A stretch of 64,000 nucleotides of DNA from an uncultured Oscillospiraceae bacterium (lineage in GTDB: Bacteria; Bacillota; Clostridia; Oscillospirales; Oscillospiraceae): the NCBI GenBank assembly GCA_947627325.1, contig CANQVO010000003.1:107263-171262 (forward strand), written 5' to 3'. Under the pieces are notes generated by a model. It saw nothing but the letters and a program-made list of their open reading frames with translations, was not told where the DNA came from and did not search any database. Position numbers and translations under genes: made by a program. This document shows positions 13,201 to 25,200 of the stretch, piece after piece. Each line of letters starts with the position of its first letter. Position 1 is the stretch's first letter.

Positions 13201-16200
13201 GGGGCGACCAGTATCTGAACGTCTACGCCGGGTTCTTCCAGTCGGTGAACCTGGACGAGAACGGTATGCTCTGGGCCGACGGCGCCAACGACTACGACCA
13301 GCTGGCCAACGGCAACGCCGTGGACATCTACATCCCCACCCTGGTGGGCGACAGCGCTCTCCAGGTCACCATCGCCAACAACTACACCGACCAGGAGTCC
13401 GACCAGGAGATCCACCTGGGCGACTACATCTACATCGATTCCTACACCCGCCAGCCCGACGGCGCGGAGCGCTACAAGCTGGTGGACGGGAAGTATGTGC
13501 CCACCCACGAAACCCGGGCCGGCACCCAGCCGCAGCGCGAGCCGGACGGCAGCTACATCTATCCCGACGGCAGCATCTGGACCGACCTCCAGGAGAACGG
13601 CGGCATCAAGCGGGGCACCCTCAGCGCGGACGGCAGCACCTTCACCGACGAGGTGACCGGCGCGACAAGTCCCAACACGACCTACAAGGAATACGACATC
13701 ATGCGCTACGAGGGCGAGTACTACTTCGACGTCAACGCCAAGAGCCGGGTTGCCCCCGACAACCTGACCCTGGTGGCGGGGCACACCTACTACCTGGAGA
13801 CCGAGTTCAGCGTCTTCTGCCTGTTCACCTCCCAGGACGTGAGCAGCTTCAACTACCTCTACAACCTGTCCTTCAACAACAGCACCGGGACCACCATCCT
13901 GGGCGGGGACGAGGTGGAGATCTCCGGCTCCGCGCTGGTGGTCAAGGACTCCGGCCGGGCCTACGCCTACCGCCTCTACAAGGACGGCACGCAGGTGGAT
14001 CTGGAAGACTACACCGTCACCGACGCGGGCAACCAGACCCTGGCCGCCAACGAGAACGGTTGGTTCGGCGGCGTGGACGGCGCCATGACCTTCAAGCTCA
14101 ACAGCGGCACGCTGGACGGCACATACGCCATTTGGGCCGCGCCCAACACCCTCTACGTCCCCAACGCCACCATCACCGCCAACCACACCGACATCGCCCC
14201 CGCCGACACAGGCGCCACCTGGACCTATCCGGGTCAGGGTATGGGCGACGGCTACAACAACTACGTGGAGATCCTCAGCCCGCTGCCTGTCTACCAGTAC
14301 GCCCTGCGGCACAAGGCCACCGGCCTCATCGAGCAGAACGTGGAGGGCCGGAACCTGGTGGGCGCCGGCGAGATCAACAACAACGGCTGGTTCACCGGCA
14401 ACGGCACCAAGCTCACCCTGCAGTTGAACGGGGCCAGCGCCTCCCTGGAGATGGGCGACTACGACCTGGTGGCCCGGTATGCCAAGGAACTGGTGACCCT
14501 GACCACCGAGAAGGAACTCAACGGCAAGCCCGGTCTGAACAACCTGTGGGTGGAGGAGACGCAGATCTCCGACAAGTCCCGCTACGTGCCCATCACCATC
14601 CTGCCCATGGACGGCCCCGAGGCCAACGAGGTGTCCTGGACCGGGTCGGGCGCCAGCGCCGCCGCCCCGCAGACCCGGGAGACCGACCCGGATACGGGCG
14701 AGGTGCTCCACCAGCCCAAGACCAGCGTCTTCTCCGGCGTGGAGGTCACCCGGTACAACACCCTGAACGACTACTACTCCAAGGCGGGCAGCGCCCTGGC
14801 GCCCGCCAAGGTCTCCACCGGCTACGGCCACACCCTGGCCCTGCGGGCGGACAACAGCATCTGGGCCTACGGCATCAATGAGCACGGCCAGCTGGGCGTG
14901 GGCCTGACCGGCGACCAGCTCCACCAGAACGGCCCCATCGCCGGGTGGGACGACCCGCGGGAGATCCAGACCTACGTCTGGCGGGGCAACCGCTACACCC
15001 AGGAGGCCGTCTACCAGACCAGCGAGGACGACGAGACCATCCGCCAGCGCGCCAAGGTGAAGTTCGTGGACGTGTCCGCCGGGTATGACCACTCCCTGGC
15101 CGTGGACGCCGACGGCAACATCTGGGCCGCGGGCGGCAATGAGTACGGCCAGCTGGGCATCACCGCCGACCCGGCGGGGAACGCCATCCGCTCCAAGCCC
15201 TACTTTATCCAGACGGTGACCGCCGCCGACGTGAAATCCCTGACCAAGGGCGAGCGGTTCGTGGCGGTGTCCGCGGGCAAGGGCTACTCCATGGCCCTGG
15301 CCAGCGACGGCACGGTCTACGCCTGGGGCAACAACGACCACGGCCAGCTGGGTCTGCGCCACGCCGGCAGCGTGGTCACCACACCCACCAAGCTCACCCT
15401 CATCAACGTCAACGCCGTCTCCGCCGGAGAGGACCACACCCTGTTCACCATGTTCGACGGCACCGTCTACGCCGCTGGCTCCAACGCCTACGGCAAGCTG
15501 GGCGTGGTCACCGAGGCCCTGCCCGAGGGGGCCGACTCCACCGCCCCCGTCTTCGTCAGCGGCCTTGCCAACATCGTGGACGCCTCCGCCGGCGGCCAGC
15601 ACTCCGTGGCGCTGAGCTACGGCACCCGGGTCTACACCTGGGGCAACGGCGAGGACGGCCGCCTGGGCCGCGCCCTGCCCGACGGCAAGACCTACGACCA
15701 GACGCCCACCACCCTGGACCGGCCCACCTACGCTGTGGCTATCGACGCCGGGCGGGACCACAACCTGGCCCTGGAGTACACCGGCAAGCTCTACGCCTGG
15801 GGCAACAACCAGGACGGCCAGCTGGGCCTGGGCACCTCCACCACCAACCCCTTCGTGGTGGATCCCGCGGTCAACGAGATCTACCTGGAGGACGCCGGGG
15901 TGCTGGTCCACTCCGTCAGCGCCGGCGGCGCGTACAGCGCCATCTCCGACCAGGACGGCCTGGTCTACGGCATGGGCGATTACACCCAGGGCTACCGCGA
16001 CGGCGGCATCGTCCTGGCGCAGAACGACACTCTGGCCGACTCCCCCATCATCGTGGGCGAGAAGGGCCAGCCCAGCAGCCGCCACCAGGTGCTGGTGAAG
16101 AAGGGCGAGCAGGTGGTGGTGGACTTCATCCTCTCCAACCGCTTCAACCTCTACACCGAGTTCTGGAACCACTATCCCGTCACCTTCCAGAACGTCAACG

Positions 16201-19200
16201 CCGGCGTGGCCTACCGAAACGCCGACACCGCCGCGACCCTGGAGGCCGGAAAGGTCTACACCACCGGCCTGCGGGAGACCTTCACCACCGACCATGATCT
16301 GACCCAGGCGGACCTGTTGGCGCAGAACCACTTCCTGGTCCAGGGCGTGGACTACGGCTTCACCCAGATCATCCTCCGCTCCGGCGACCAGAGCGTGGTC
16401 TACTACGTCAACGTCATCCCCGACACCCCCGAGAGCATCGTGGCCCCCGCCATCGCCTCCGGCCAGCGGTTCACCGTGGCCCTGAAGGCGGACGGCACCG
16501 TGTGGGCCTGGGGCGCCAACGACGTGGGCCAGCTGGGCCAGAGCGTGGATCCCGACGCGCCGTGGAGCCTGGTGCCCGTCCAGATCACCTTCCCCGGCCT
16601 GGGCGAAGGGGAGAGCCCCGACGGCGTCAGCTACGAGGGCGAGTACATCAAGGCCATCGCCGCCGGTGAGTACCACGCCATGGCCTGCACCAACTTCGGC
16701 AGACTCTACACCTGGGGCGACAACTCCAACGGCCAGCTGGGCCTGGGCCTGAGCTTGAACCTGAGCGCGGGCCAGGCGGAGCCTGCCTACATCGCCACGC
16801 CCACCCTGGTCAAGCTCTCCGACCGCACCGGCGCGGACGCCATCGTCACCAAGATGGTCGCCGGGATCAAGCACTCCGCCGTCCTCACCCAGTCCGGCCG
16901 GGTGTACACCTGGGGCGCCAACGATGTGGGCCAGCTGGGCATCAGCGCCGCCGCGGGCTTCACCACCAGCGTGCCCCAGCAGGTCATCGGCCTGAGCAAG
17001 GTCATCGACCTCTACGAGGGCGCCCGCACCAACACCGTGCGCGTCACCCGTTACGACGGCCGCCTGTGGGGCTGGGGCTACAACATGAACGGCGAGCAGA
17101 ACACGTACAGCGGCCAGGAGTCCTACGCCCAGCCCAGGATCTCCCAGCTGGACTTCTCCGGCCTGAAGCGGCCCAAGCTGGACGCCGCCGGCCAGGAGAC
17201 GCGGGACCTGGAGGGCAACGTGCTCTACGAGACCGGCCTGCCTGAAAACGTCCAGATCATCAAGGTGGTGGACGGCAAGGCGTACTCCCTGGCCCTGCTC
17301 AGCAACGGCGCCGTCATCGCCTGGGGCATGAACGACGTGGCCGACGGCTGGAACGCCCTGGGCGCCGGGGAGGACAGCACCGACCCGACCGCCGCCGCGC
17401 AGAACGCCGCCGACCTGGAGGCCCGGGAGAGCCCGCTGACCAGTCTGGCCGGGGTGGCCGAGTACCGGCCCGGCTACGTCAAGGGCCTGGAGGGCGACAG
17501 CGCCGACCAGATCCGCCCGGATCCCACCGTCTATCAGGACGTGAAGGGCTACGACAACCACGTGGTGGCTATCGCCGCCGGGGCCACCCACAACCTGGCC
17601 CTCAGCGGGGACCAGAGCGTGTGGACCTGGGGCGGCCAGAACGAGAGCGGCCAGCTGGGTCTGGACGCGGCCATGCCGCAGAACAGGGATACCAGCTCGG
17701 TAGCCAAGGTGCCGTCCACCCAGGTGGACGCGGCCACCGGCGGCATGACCATCGCCACCGACGCCGAGGGCGCGCAGATCCCGCTAAAGGCCCAGGCCAT
17801 CACCGCCGGCGGCGCCTTCTCCGTCATCTCCGCCATCGAGAAGGGCAAGGAGGACGCCCTCTACGGCGTGGCCTACGCCTACGGCAACAACAGCGTGGGC
17901 CAGATCGGCGTGGACGAGCGGGCCAGCATCCCCAGCCTCCACGACCAGTACACCTATCTGCCGCGGCAGGTGCTGGGCGGCGCGCCCTACATCGAGCCCA
18001 GCAGCGTGGTGGTGCCCGAGGGCGGCAACCAGGCCCTGACGGCCCACTTTGACAAGATGATCCTGGCCGACCCCGCCGCCGCCCCCGGCAGCGCGGCGTA
18101 CTGGTCCCTCACCGACCAGCTGGACAAGGACGGCCACGCCATCGATGACGGCGACAACGATAAGAGCATCGCCTACTACCTGTCCGTGGGCGGGACCGAC
18201 TACGTCTACGGCCAGTACCAGGGCACCGGCACCATCGTCGCCACCGACAGCGCCTCCGGCGCCACCGCCACCGCCCCCATCGAGGTTCTGGCCCGGGGCA
18301 CCAACCTGGACGTCTTCGGCAACGAGGTCCACGCCGCCAATCCCGGCGTCCTCCCGCTCATCCAGAACGGCTTCCTGCGCTATGACGACCTTGCCCGGGA
18401 GTTCACCTTCACCGTGGCCGCCGACGGCACGACCCCCGTGGCCAAGCTGGGCTCCATGCCCACCGACCTGGCTGCCGCCGCCGCCGCCGTTCCCGCCGGG
18501 CACCAGCCGCTGTTGACCGCTGTGGTGGCCTATGTGGCGCCCAAGCTGAACGACAAGGGCCAGCCCATCCTGGGCGAGCACGGCGAAAAGCTGGTGGACG
18601 TGCGCGTGGTCCTCCAGGTCAACACCGACCAGACCACCCTGTGGGGCGACTTTGACCGGGACGGCGCGCTGGATCCCACCGGGCGCGAGCCCGACGTCAG
18701 GGGAGACGGCACCAGCGTCTACTACACCTACAACACCCAGCCCTCCAACCGCTACACCCACGCCCAGCTCAAGGCCAACGACGAGACCCTGCCCGACGAG
18801 GTCATCGCCGTGCTGGACGCCCTCTTTGACAGGACCCTGCCCACCATCGACGGCGTGACCAATCCCACCTATGACAAGGACGCCAGCCAGCCGGTCTACG
18901 TGAAGTTCAGCGACGTGCCCATGGACGCCGTGGAGGAGTTCTACATCCGCTTCGTCTCCGGCGTGGAGGGCAGCAACGCCGAGAACTGGAGCAAGCTGGT
19001 GCTGGTGGAGCGGGACCTGGGCGTGGCCCTGGAGCAGACCGCCGTGGGCAACCAGGCCACCTTGAGCGCCGACGGCCAGATGCACCACGGCCTGCCCGAC
19101 GTGGCCGCCGCCACCACCCTGCCCGAGACCGACGCGCCGGTGGACGTGCTCAACGGCGGCGATCCCGCCGCCCTGGCAGGGGTGAAGTACCCCGCCGCCG

Positions 19201-22200
19201 CCGGGAGCAAGTACACCGACAAGCGCTACGTCATCGTCCCCGACGACGCCCAGACCTACCAGGTCACCGGCCAGGACGGCGCCGACGTGACGGTGAGCGG
19301 CAACGAGCTCTACATTTACGCCCTGGCGGAGGACACCGACGTGATCTCCGTGGCCGGGCAGAGCGTCAACGCCGACCACATCGCCGCCGCCCAGGCCAAG
19401 GGCGTGGCCGCCGCCCAGGCCGAGCTGGCCCTGGATCAGGGCGAACGGCTGGCCAAGCTCCTGGCCGACTGGAGCGGGGAGCAGGCCAACCTGGCCAGCG
19501 CCCGGGACGGTCTGGCCGCCCATCCCGCCACCGACGTCTACTACGGCTCCGAGCCCATCACCGGCAACACCATCGACGGGGTGCTCAGCAGCATCGACAG
19601 CTTCATCACCTCGGGCGGCGCGGATGAGGCCACCCTCCTGAGCGCCGCGGTGACGGCTATCCATGAGTACAACGCCAAGAGCGGCGAGACCTATTCCGAC
19701 GCCTTCACCACCGTGGCGGACGCCAGGGCTGTCCTGGCGGCCATCAAGGCGGACGCCCAGAGCGCCCGGGCCGCCGCCGAGGCCGTGCTGGCCGCCCGGG
19801 GCGAGGCCGTGCCGTCCGGGCAGAGCGACCAGGCGATCCTGGCGATCCTGGACCAGGTCCTGAACGAAGAGGAGACGCAGGTGCAAGACCTGCAAAACTC
19901 CCTCAACAGCGCCCTGGGCCTGACCGGGGACGCCGCCGTGACCGACCCGGCCGCCGCCGCGGACCTGGTGGCGCGGCTCCAGGCCGCCGCCGTGGCCGCC
20001 CGGGCCGCCGCCGACGCCGCCAACAGCGCCATCCACAGCGCCGACCGGGACACCCAGCGCTACGTCCTGGACGGCACCGCCTACGAGGCCCACGTGCCGG
20101 TGGAGGTCACGGGCAAGACCTATCAGCCGCTTACCGGGAAGAAGGACGGGCCCGACCACCAGAACACCGACACCGCCAAGACCTACACCCTGGACCTCTA
20201 CCGCAAGAGCTACGCCACCCGCCTGAAGGGGATCACCGCGGAGCTGCGCGACGGCAAGAGCACCGCCTCCTTCACCGCCGTGGAGGCCGCCCCGGGCGAG
20301 TACCTGCTGGTCCTGCCCAAGGGGACGTACATCACCGCCGGCAGTCTCCAGTCCCTGACGGCCACCTCCACCATGCCGGAGTTCGCCTACGTGGAGTTCA
20401 TCCGCACCACCAGCGTCAACAACGACAACGCCACCGTGCCCACCAGCGCCGACCCCGGCAGTATCTCCTGGCTGGGCTACAAGCTGGGCCTGGGCACCGG
20501 CGAGAGCGGTACCGGCAACGACGCCGACAACCTCCTCACCGTCCGGGTGAAGGTCTACCTGGACGAGGCTAAGACCCGCTTTGTCTACACCGACTACAAG
20601 CTCACCATCGTGGCCACCGACGATCCCTACTACGTCTACCTGGGCGAGGACTATCTCCACCCGCTGCCCAGGCGCCGGGTGGAGGACAGCGCCGCCGGCG
20701 TGGCCCAGTACCGCTACGTGGGCGTTCTGCGCGGGCCGAAGGATCAGCCCTTCCCGGGCACCGTCACCGTGGTGGCCACCGCCGCCAACAGCATGGTCCA
20801 GGTGAACAACGCCGTGGGCACCTCCACCCAGTACAAGCCCGGCGCCAGCACCGAGACCTTCACCTTCTCCGCCCCCGCCGCCACCACCGTGCCCGGCGTG
20901 CGCTACTTCAACGCCGCCGGTTGGAACGACCTGGGCTTCAGCGTGGGCACCCGCGGCGCCTACGGTGGGGTCACCGCCGTGAAGAGCCAGACCGTGCGCC
21001 TCTACTACACCAGCGCGGACACCCAGCTGGGCCTGCTGAGCGTCACCTTTGACGGCGCGGACACCCCGCTGTCCGGCATGGTGCCCAACGCGGACCTGGA
21101 CGGCGACGGCGCCGAGGACGGCTGGACCCTGAACGCCAAGTACAACGAGGTGGAGGGCATCTACTACGTTGCCATCACCAACGTGGACGAGGAGCGGGCC
21201 TACCAGATCGACGCCCAGACCATCGTGCCCGCCCAGGCCGGGGACGATCCCGCCCACATCTTCACCAAGGTCTTCTCCGACGCCACCGACGCCGACGCTT
21301 ACGCCAAGGCGGTGGAGATGGCCGCCGCCGTCAGCGCCAACCTGGGCGCCCGGGCGGAGACCAGCCCGGTGAAGCCCGCCATGGAGGCCGCTCTGGCCGC
21401 CCTGAACGCCCTGACGGCCGAGGCGGACGACGCCGCCGCCAGGACCGCCGCCGCTGACGCCATCGCCGCCGCCAAGGACTCCGGCCTGAGCTTCGCCGGT
21501 GACGACGCCACCATCGCCGACACGGTGGAGACTCTCCGCAACGCCCTGATCGCCGGCATCGCCGCCGCCGAGGCGGACGAGACCGCCAAGGCCGCGGCCT
21601 ACGCCGCCCAACTGGCGAGCGTCCGCGCCGCTCTGGCCGCGGCCGCGGCCGGGCTCAAGGGAGACGTGGCCGCTATCGACGGCGCGGTGGCCGCCATCCA
21701 GAGCTTCCAGGCCGCCTACCCGGGCGTGACGGTCAACCTGAACCTCCAGACCCAGGCCGCCCAGGCGGTGGATCACTACAACGGCGTTCCCGCCGGGACC
21801 ACCCAGTACGACAGCCTCAGCGACGCCCTGGCCGCCCTGGTCAGCATCCAGACCGCCGACGCCGCCGCCCGGACCGCCGCGGAGAACGCCCTGGCCCAGG
21901 CCGTGGCCGCCAAGCTCACCTTCGCCGGCAGCGACGCCACCGCCGCCTCCGGCTACGAGGCGCTGTCCCTGGCCCTGGGCAAGGCCCAGTTGGCCCTGGA
22001 GGCCGCCTACGTCAACGTGATGGCCTACGACTCCAAGCTGGCCTACGCGGGCGAGTGGAACGACCACCACATCCCGCTGACCGACCGGAGCGTGTCCGCC
22101 AACACCAACTTCTACCTGGTGGTGGCCCCCGCCGATCCCACCGGCTATCCCGCCTCCGTCATCACTCTGCGGGTGATGAAGCTGGAGCCCAACATCATCG

Positions 22201-25200
22201 CCGGCACCTCCCTGAGTCAGATCCAGGGCACCGACGCCGACGCCAAGATCAAGGGCGCCGCCATCCGCCAGGTGCAGGTGGAGGTGGAGGAGCCCACCGT
22301 GTCCGCCGCCGGGAACGACGTGCCCGCGGTCTATGAGCTCAGAGACTTCCTGTTCTACGAGAACAAGTCCGCCCGCTACGACACCGTGCCCAACAAGTAC
22401 CCGCGGGGCGCAGAGCAGAACGTGTTCTACCTGACCCGGGACGGCGGCGGCTACGCCTATCCCGACATCATGGACCTGGCCGGGGACGCCGACGGCGACG
22501 GCCAGCCCAACAACCTGCCCACCTTCGTGCTGAAGGTGCGCTACCCCGACATCGGGGACACCGCCACCGTCAAGCTGACCACCGAGAACATCTACACCAC
22601 CCTGCGCCTCTACAACCCCGACGGCGAGACCTTCGCCACCAGCGCCAAGAAGGCCGACGACGTGGATAAGACCGTCACCTTCACCGACATCCACCTCAAC
22701 CCCGAGAGCGTGGGCTACACCGCCCTGAAGGTCCAGGCCAGCCTGGAGATCGACGGCGCCGCCGCCGTGCCCAAGGACTACCTGGTCATCCTGGAGTACG
22801 CCAACAAGGGCACAGACCTTGTCAGCGTGGCCGACTACGCCGACACCAGCTACTCCGGCGACGCCAACGGCTCCGGCCTGGCCGGCCTGGGCCAGGAGCT
22901 GGGCTACAACCCCGAGCGCTACGACGTCCAGACCGTCTACGTCAAGGACGAGGACGGCAACAACACCTCCGTGGTGGACTACTACCACGTGGCGGTGCCC
23001 AGGATGGGCGGCACCGTGGGCCCGCTGTTCATCGAGGCGGCCGCCGGCGTGCTGGATCCCATCACCGGCAAGCCCATCTACAACCTGGAGAGCAAGGTCA
23101 CCATCATGGTGCCCGACCAGGACGGCGCGCGCACCATCCCCTTCCGCGACAACGCCTCTGACGAGCGGATCTACCTGGCCCGGCGGGAAGTGCCCCTCTA
23201 CGACAGCCAGGTGGACACCGAGCTGGGCCAGATCGTGGAGATCATCGTGGAGGACGAGGCGGGCCTCACCAAGACCTACCAGCTGCGTATCAAGTACCAG
23301 TCCTCCGACCACACCGTGGAGGTCCGCAGTCCCGAGGTGGATCTGAAGGTCGCCCCGCTGAGCGCCCAGACCCTGGAGGACACCTCCTACGGCGGCACCA
23401 TCAAGCGGGAGTACTACACCGTCCTGGTGGACCGGGACCGGGCGCGGATGCCCTTCCGCATCACCGCCGCCAGCGGCCACGCCAGCGTTTGGGTGCCCAC
23501 GGTGGACCAGACGGTGGACGACCAGACCATCCAGGTGCCCTATACCTTCTCCGCCTCCGTCACCGACTTCAGATCGGCCATGGCCGACCACACCCCCACC
23601 AACACCACCTGGGAGAACAACAAGGTGGATGGCGTGGTCATCAGCGACGTGACCATGGAGCTGGACCTGACCGACGCCCAGCTGGCCAAGGCCCTGGAGA
23701 CCGGCGTCTACGTGCCCTTCTACACCAAGCCCGAGGACGGCACCGCCCCGGTCCTGCGCTTCATCAAGTTCCGCTGGAGCTTCGAGGACCTGCTGGCCCA
23801 GTCCCTCATCGCCGACTACGAGTGGTCCTACGTGGGCGACGACGGCGTGGCGGGCAAGGACGCCTTCCACCAGGCCGCCCTCCGAAACGAGAGCTTCACC
23901 GCCCAGAACCAGGTCTATGACCTGACCATCCCCAGCGACCTGACCCAGCTGGATCTGACCCTGATCCCCGAGCTGCCCGTCACCGCCTACATCCTCTTCG
24001 ACGAGGACGACACCGAGGTCACCGTGAGCGGCGGCAACGTGAAGCTGGTGGACGATCCCACCCTGCTGGACTACACCGCCCGCACCGACTACGTCCAAGA
24101 CGGCGAGCTGGGCATCTACAACAAGCGCGTGTCCATCCCGCTGACCCGGGGCGACGGCACCGAGAAGGACCAGATCACCATCTACCTGTTCGTGCCCACC
24201 GCCACCTATGACGGCAAGGGCGTGGAGATCCTGGACCGGATCCCCGTCACCCTGAACCTCCACCGGGTCTCCACCGACAAGACCCTGGAGAAGATCGTCA
24301 CCAACGGCCAGACCGACCACAAGCACGAGGCGGTGAAGGACCGTCCCGCCGCCGGGCAGTACCTGACCTACATCCCCGACGCCAACGCCTACACCCTGGC
24401 CGACTTCACCGTCACCCTCAACCACGAAGACGCCAAGCTGAAGGTCCCGGGCAGCATCGAGAACTACCAGGGCGGCGACCAGCGGGAGATCAACTTCCAG
24501 CGCGGCTTCACCAAGAGCGACGACACGGTCTACCTGCCCATCAACGGCGGGCCCACCCGCGGCTTCCTGATGGAGATGACCGCCCTGTCCGCCTTCGGCC
24601 AGTACCGGGTGAGCCAGATCGTGGAGGAGAACGCCGCCCTGCCCGAGGGCGACTCCAACAAGCTGGACGCCGACGCCCTCCAGGCCAGACTGGAGGAGGA
24701 GTACAACAAGCACACCGAGACCTACACCCTGGTCATCGTGCCCACCGATATGGACCTGGATCTCACCGTGGCCTACACCCGGATCAACGAGACCGCGCTG
24801 AACCTGGCGCGGGACGAGAACGACGCGTACAGCGTGTTCGACTACAAGTCCAACGCCGAGGCGGAGCGGTTCAACGTCACGGCCACCAAGACCTCCGGCG
24901 TCAAGCTGGAGCTGATCGACGACGACACCGGCCTTGTGATCTACGACTCCACCGCCGCCGGGAACATCGCCGGGCAGAACCAGATCCTCATGCTGGGCAA
25001 CAACCCCCTGTACACCAAGTTCATCGCCAGCGGCCCGGACAAGACCCAGGATGACGACAAGACCAACTACACCATCCGCATCTCCTCCACCCAGGACGGC
25101 GTGGCCACCGCCGACGGCGAGACCGTCTTCCTGAGCCGGGAGTTCCCCTTCACCATCCTGCCCATGAGCGAGGACACCTCCGTCCGGGTCTTCGTCACCT

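Larger units (their letters stand above)
6310..17930 (+). repeat. RCC1 beta-propeller array, second block (about 34 motifs)
   Basis: Residues about 2103-5976 carry about 34 RCC1 motifs, many near-consensus: VYAWGDNTYGQLG (7,297), VYAWGNNSSGQLG (7,480), LLVWGDNTYGQLG (9,240), VWTWGDNTNGQLG (12,030), VYAWGNNDHGQLG (15,317), LYTWGDNSNGQLG (16,705), VYTWGANDVGQLG (16,900). The last recognisable blade is AYAYGNNSVGQIG near 17,876. The array is broken by non-RCC1 inserts at about 10,310-10,790, 11,070-11,960 and 13,350-14,790. RCC1 propellers serve protein or ligand binding in known proteins; the partner here cannot be read from sequence. Confidence 0.9.

Noticed and set aside
12875-14881. 668-codon + strand frame in another phase
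   Set aside because: An Arg/Gly/Pro/His-rich shifted reading of the RCC1 region, typical of GC-rich out-of-frame sequence; it overlaps a well-supported frame.
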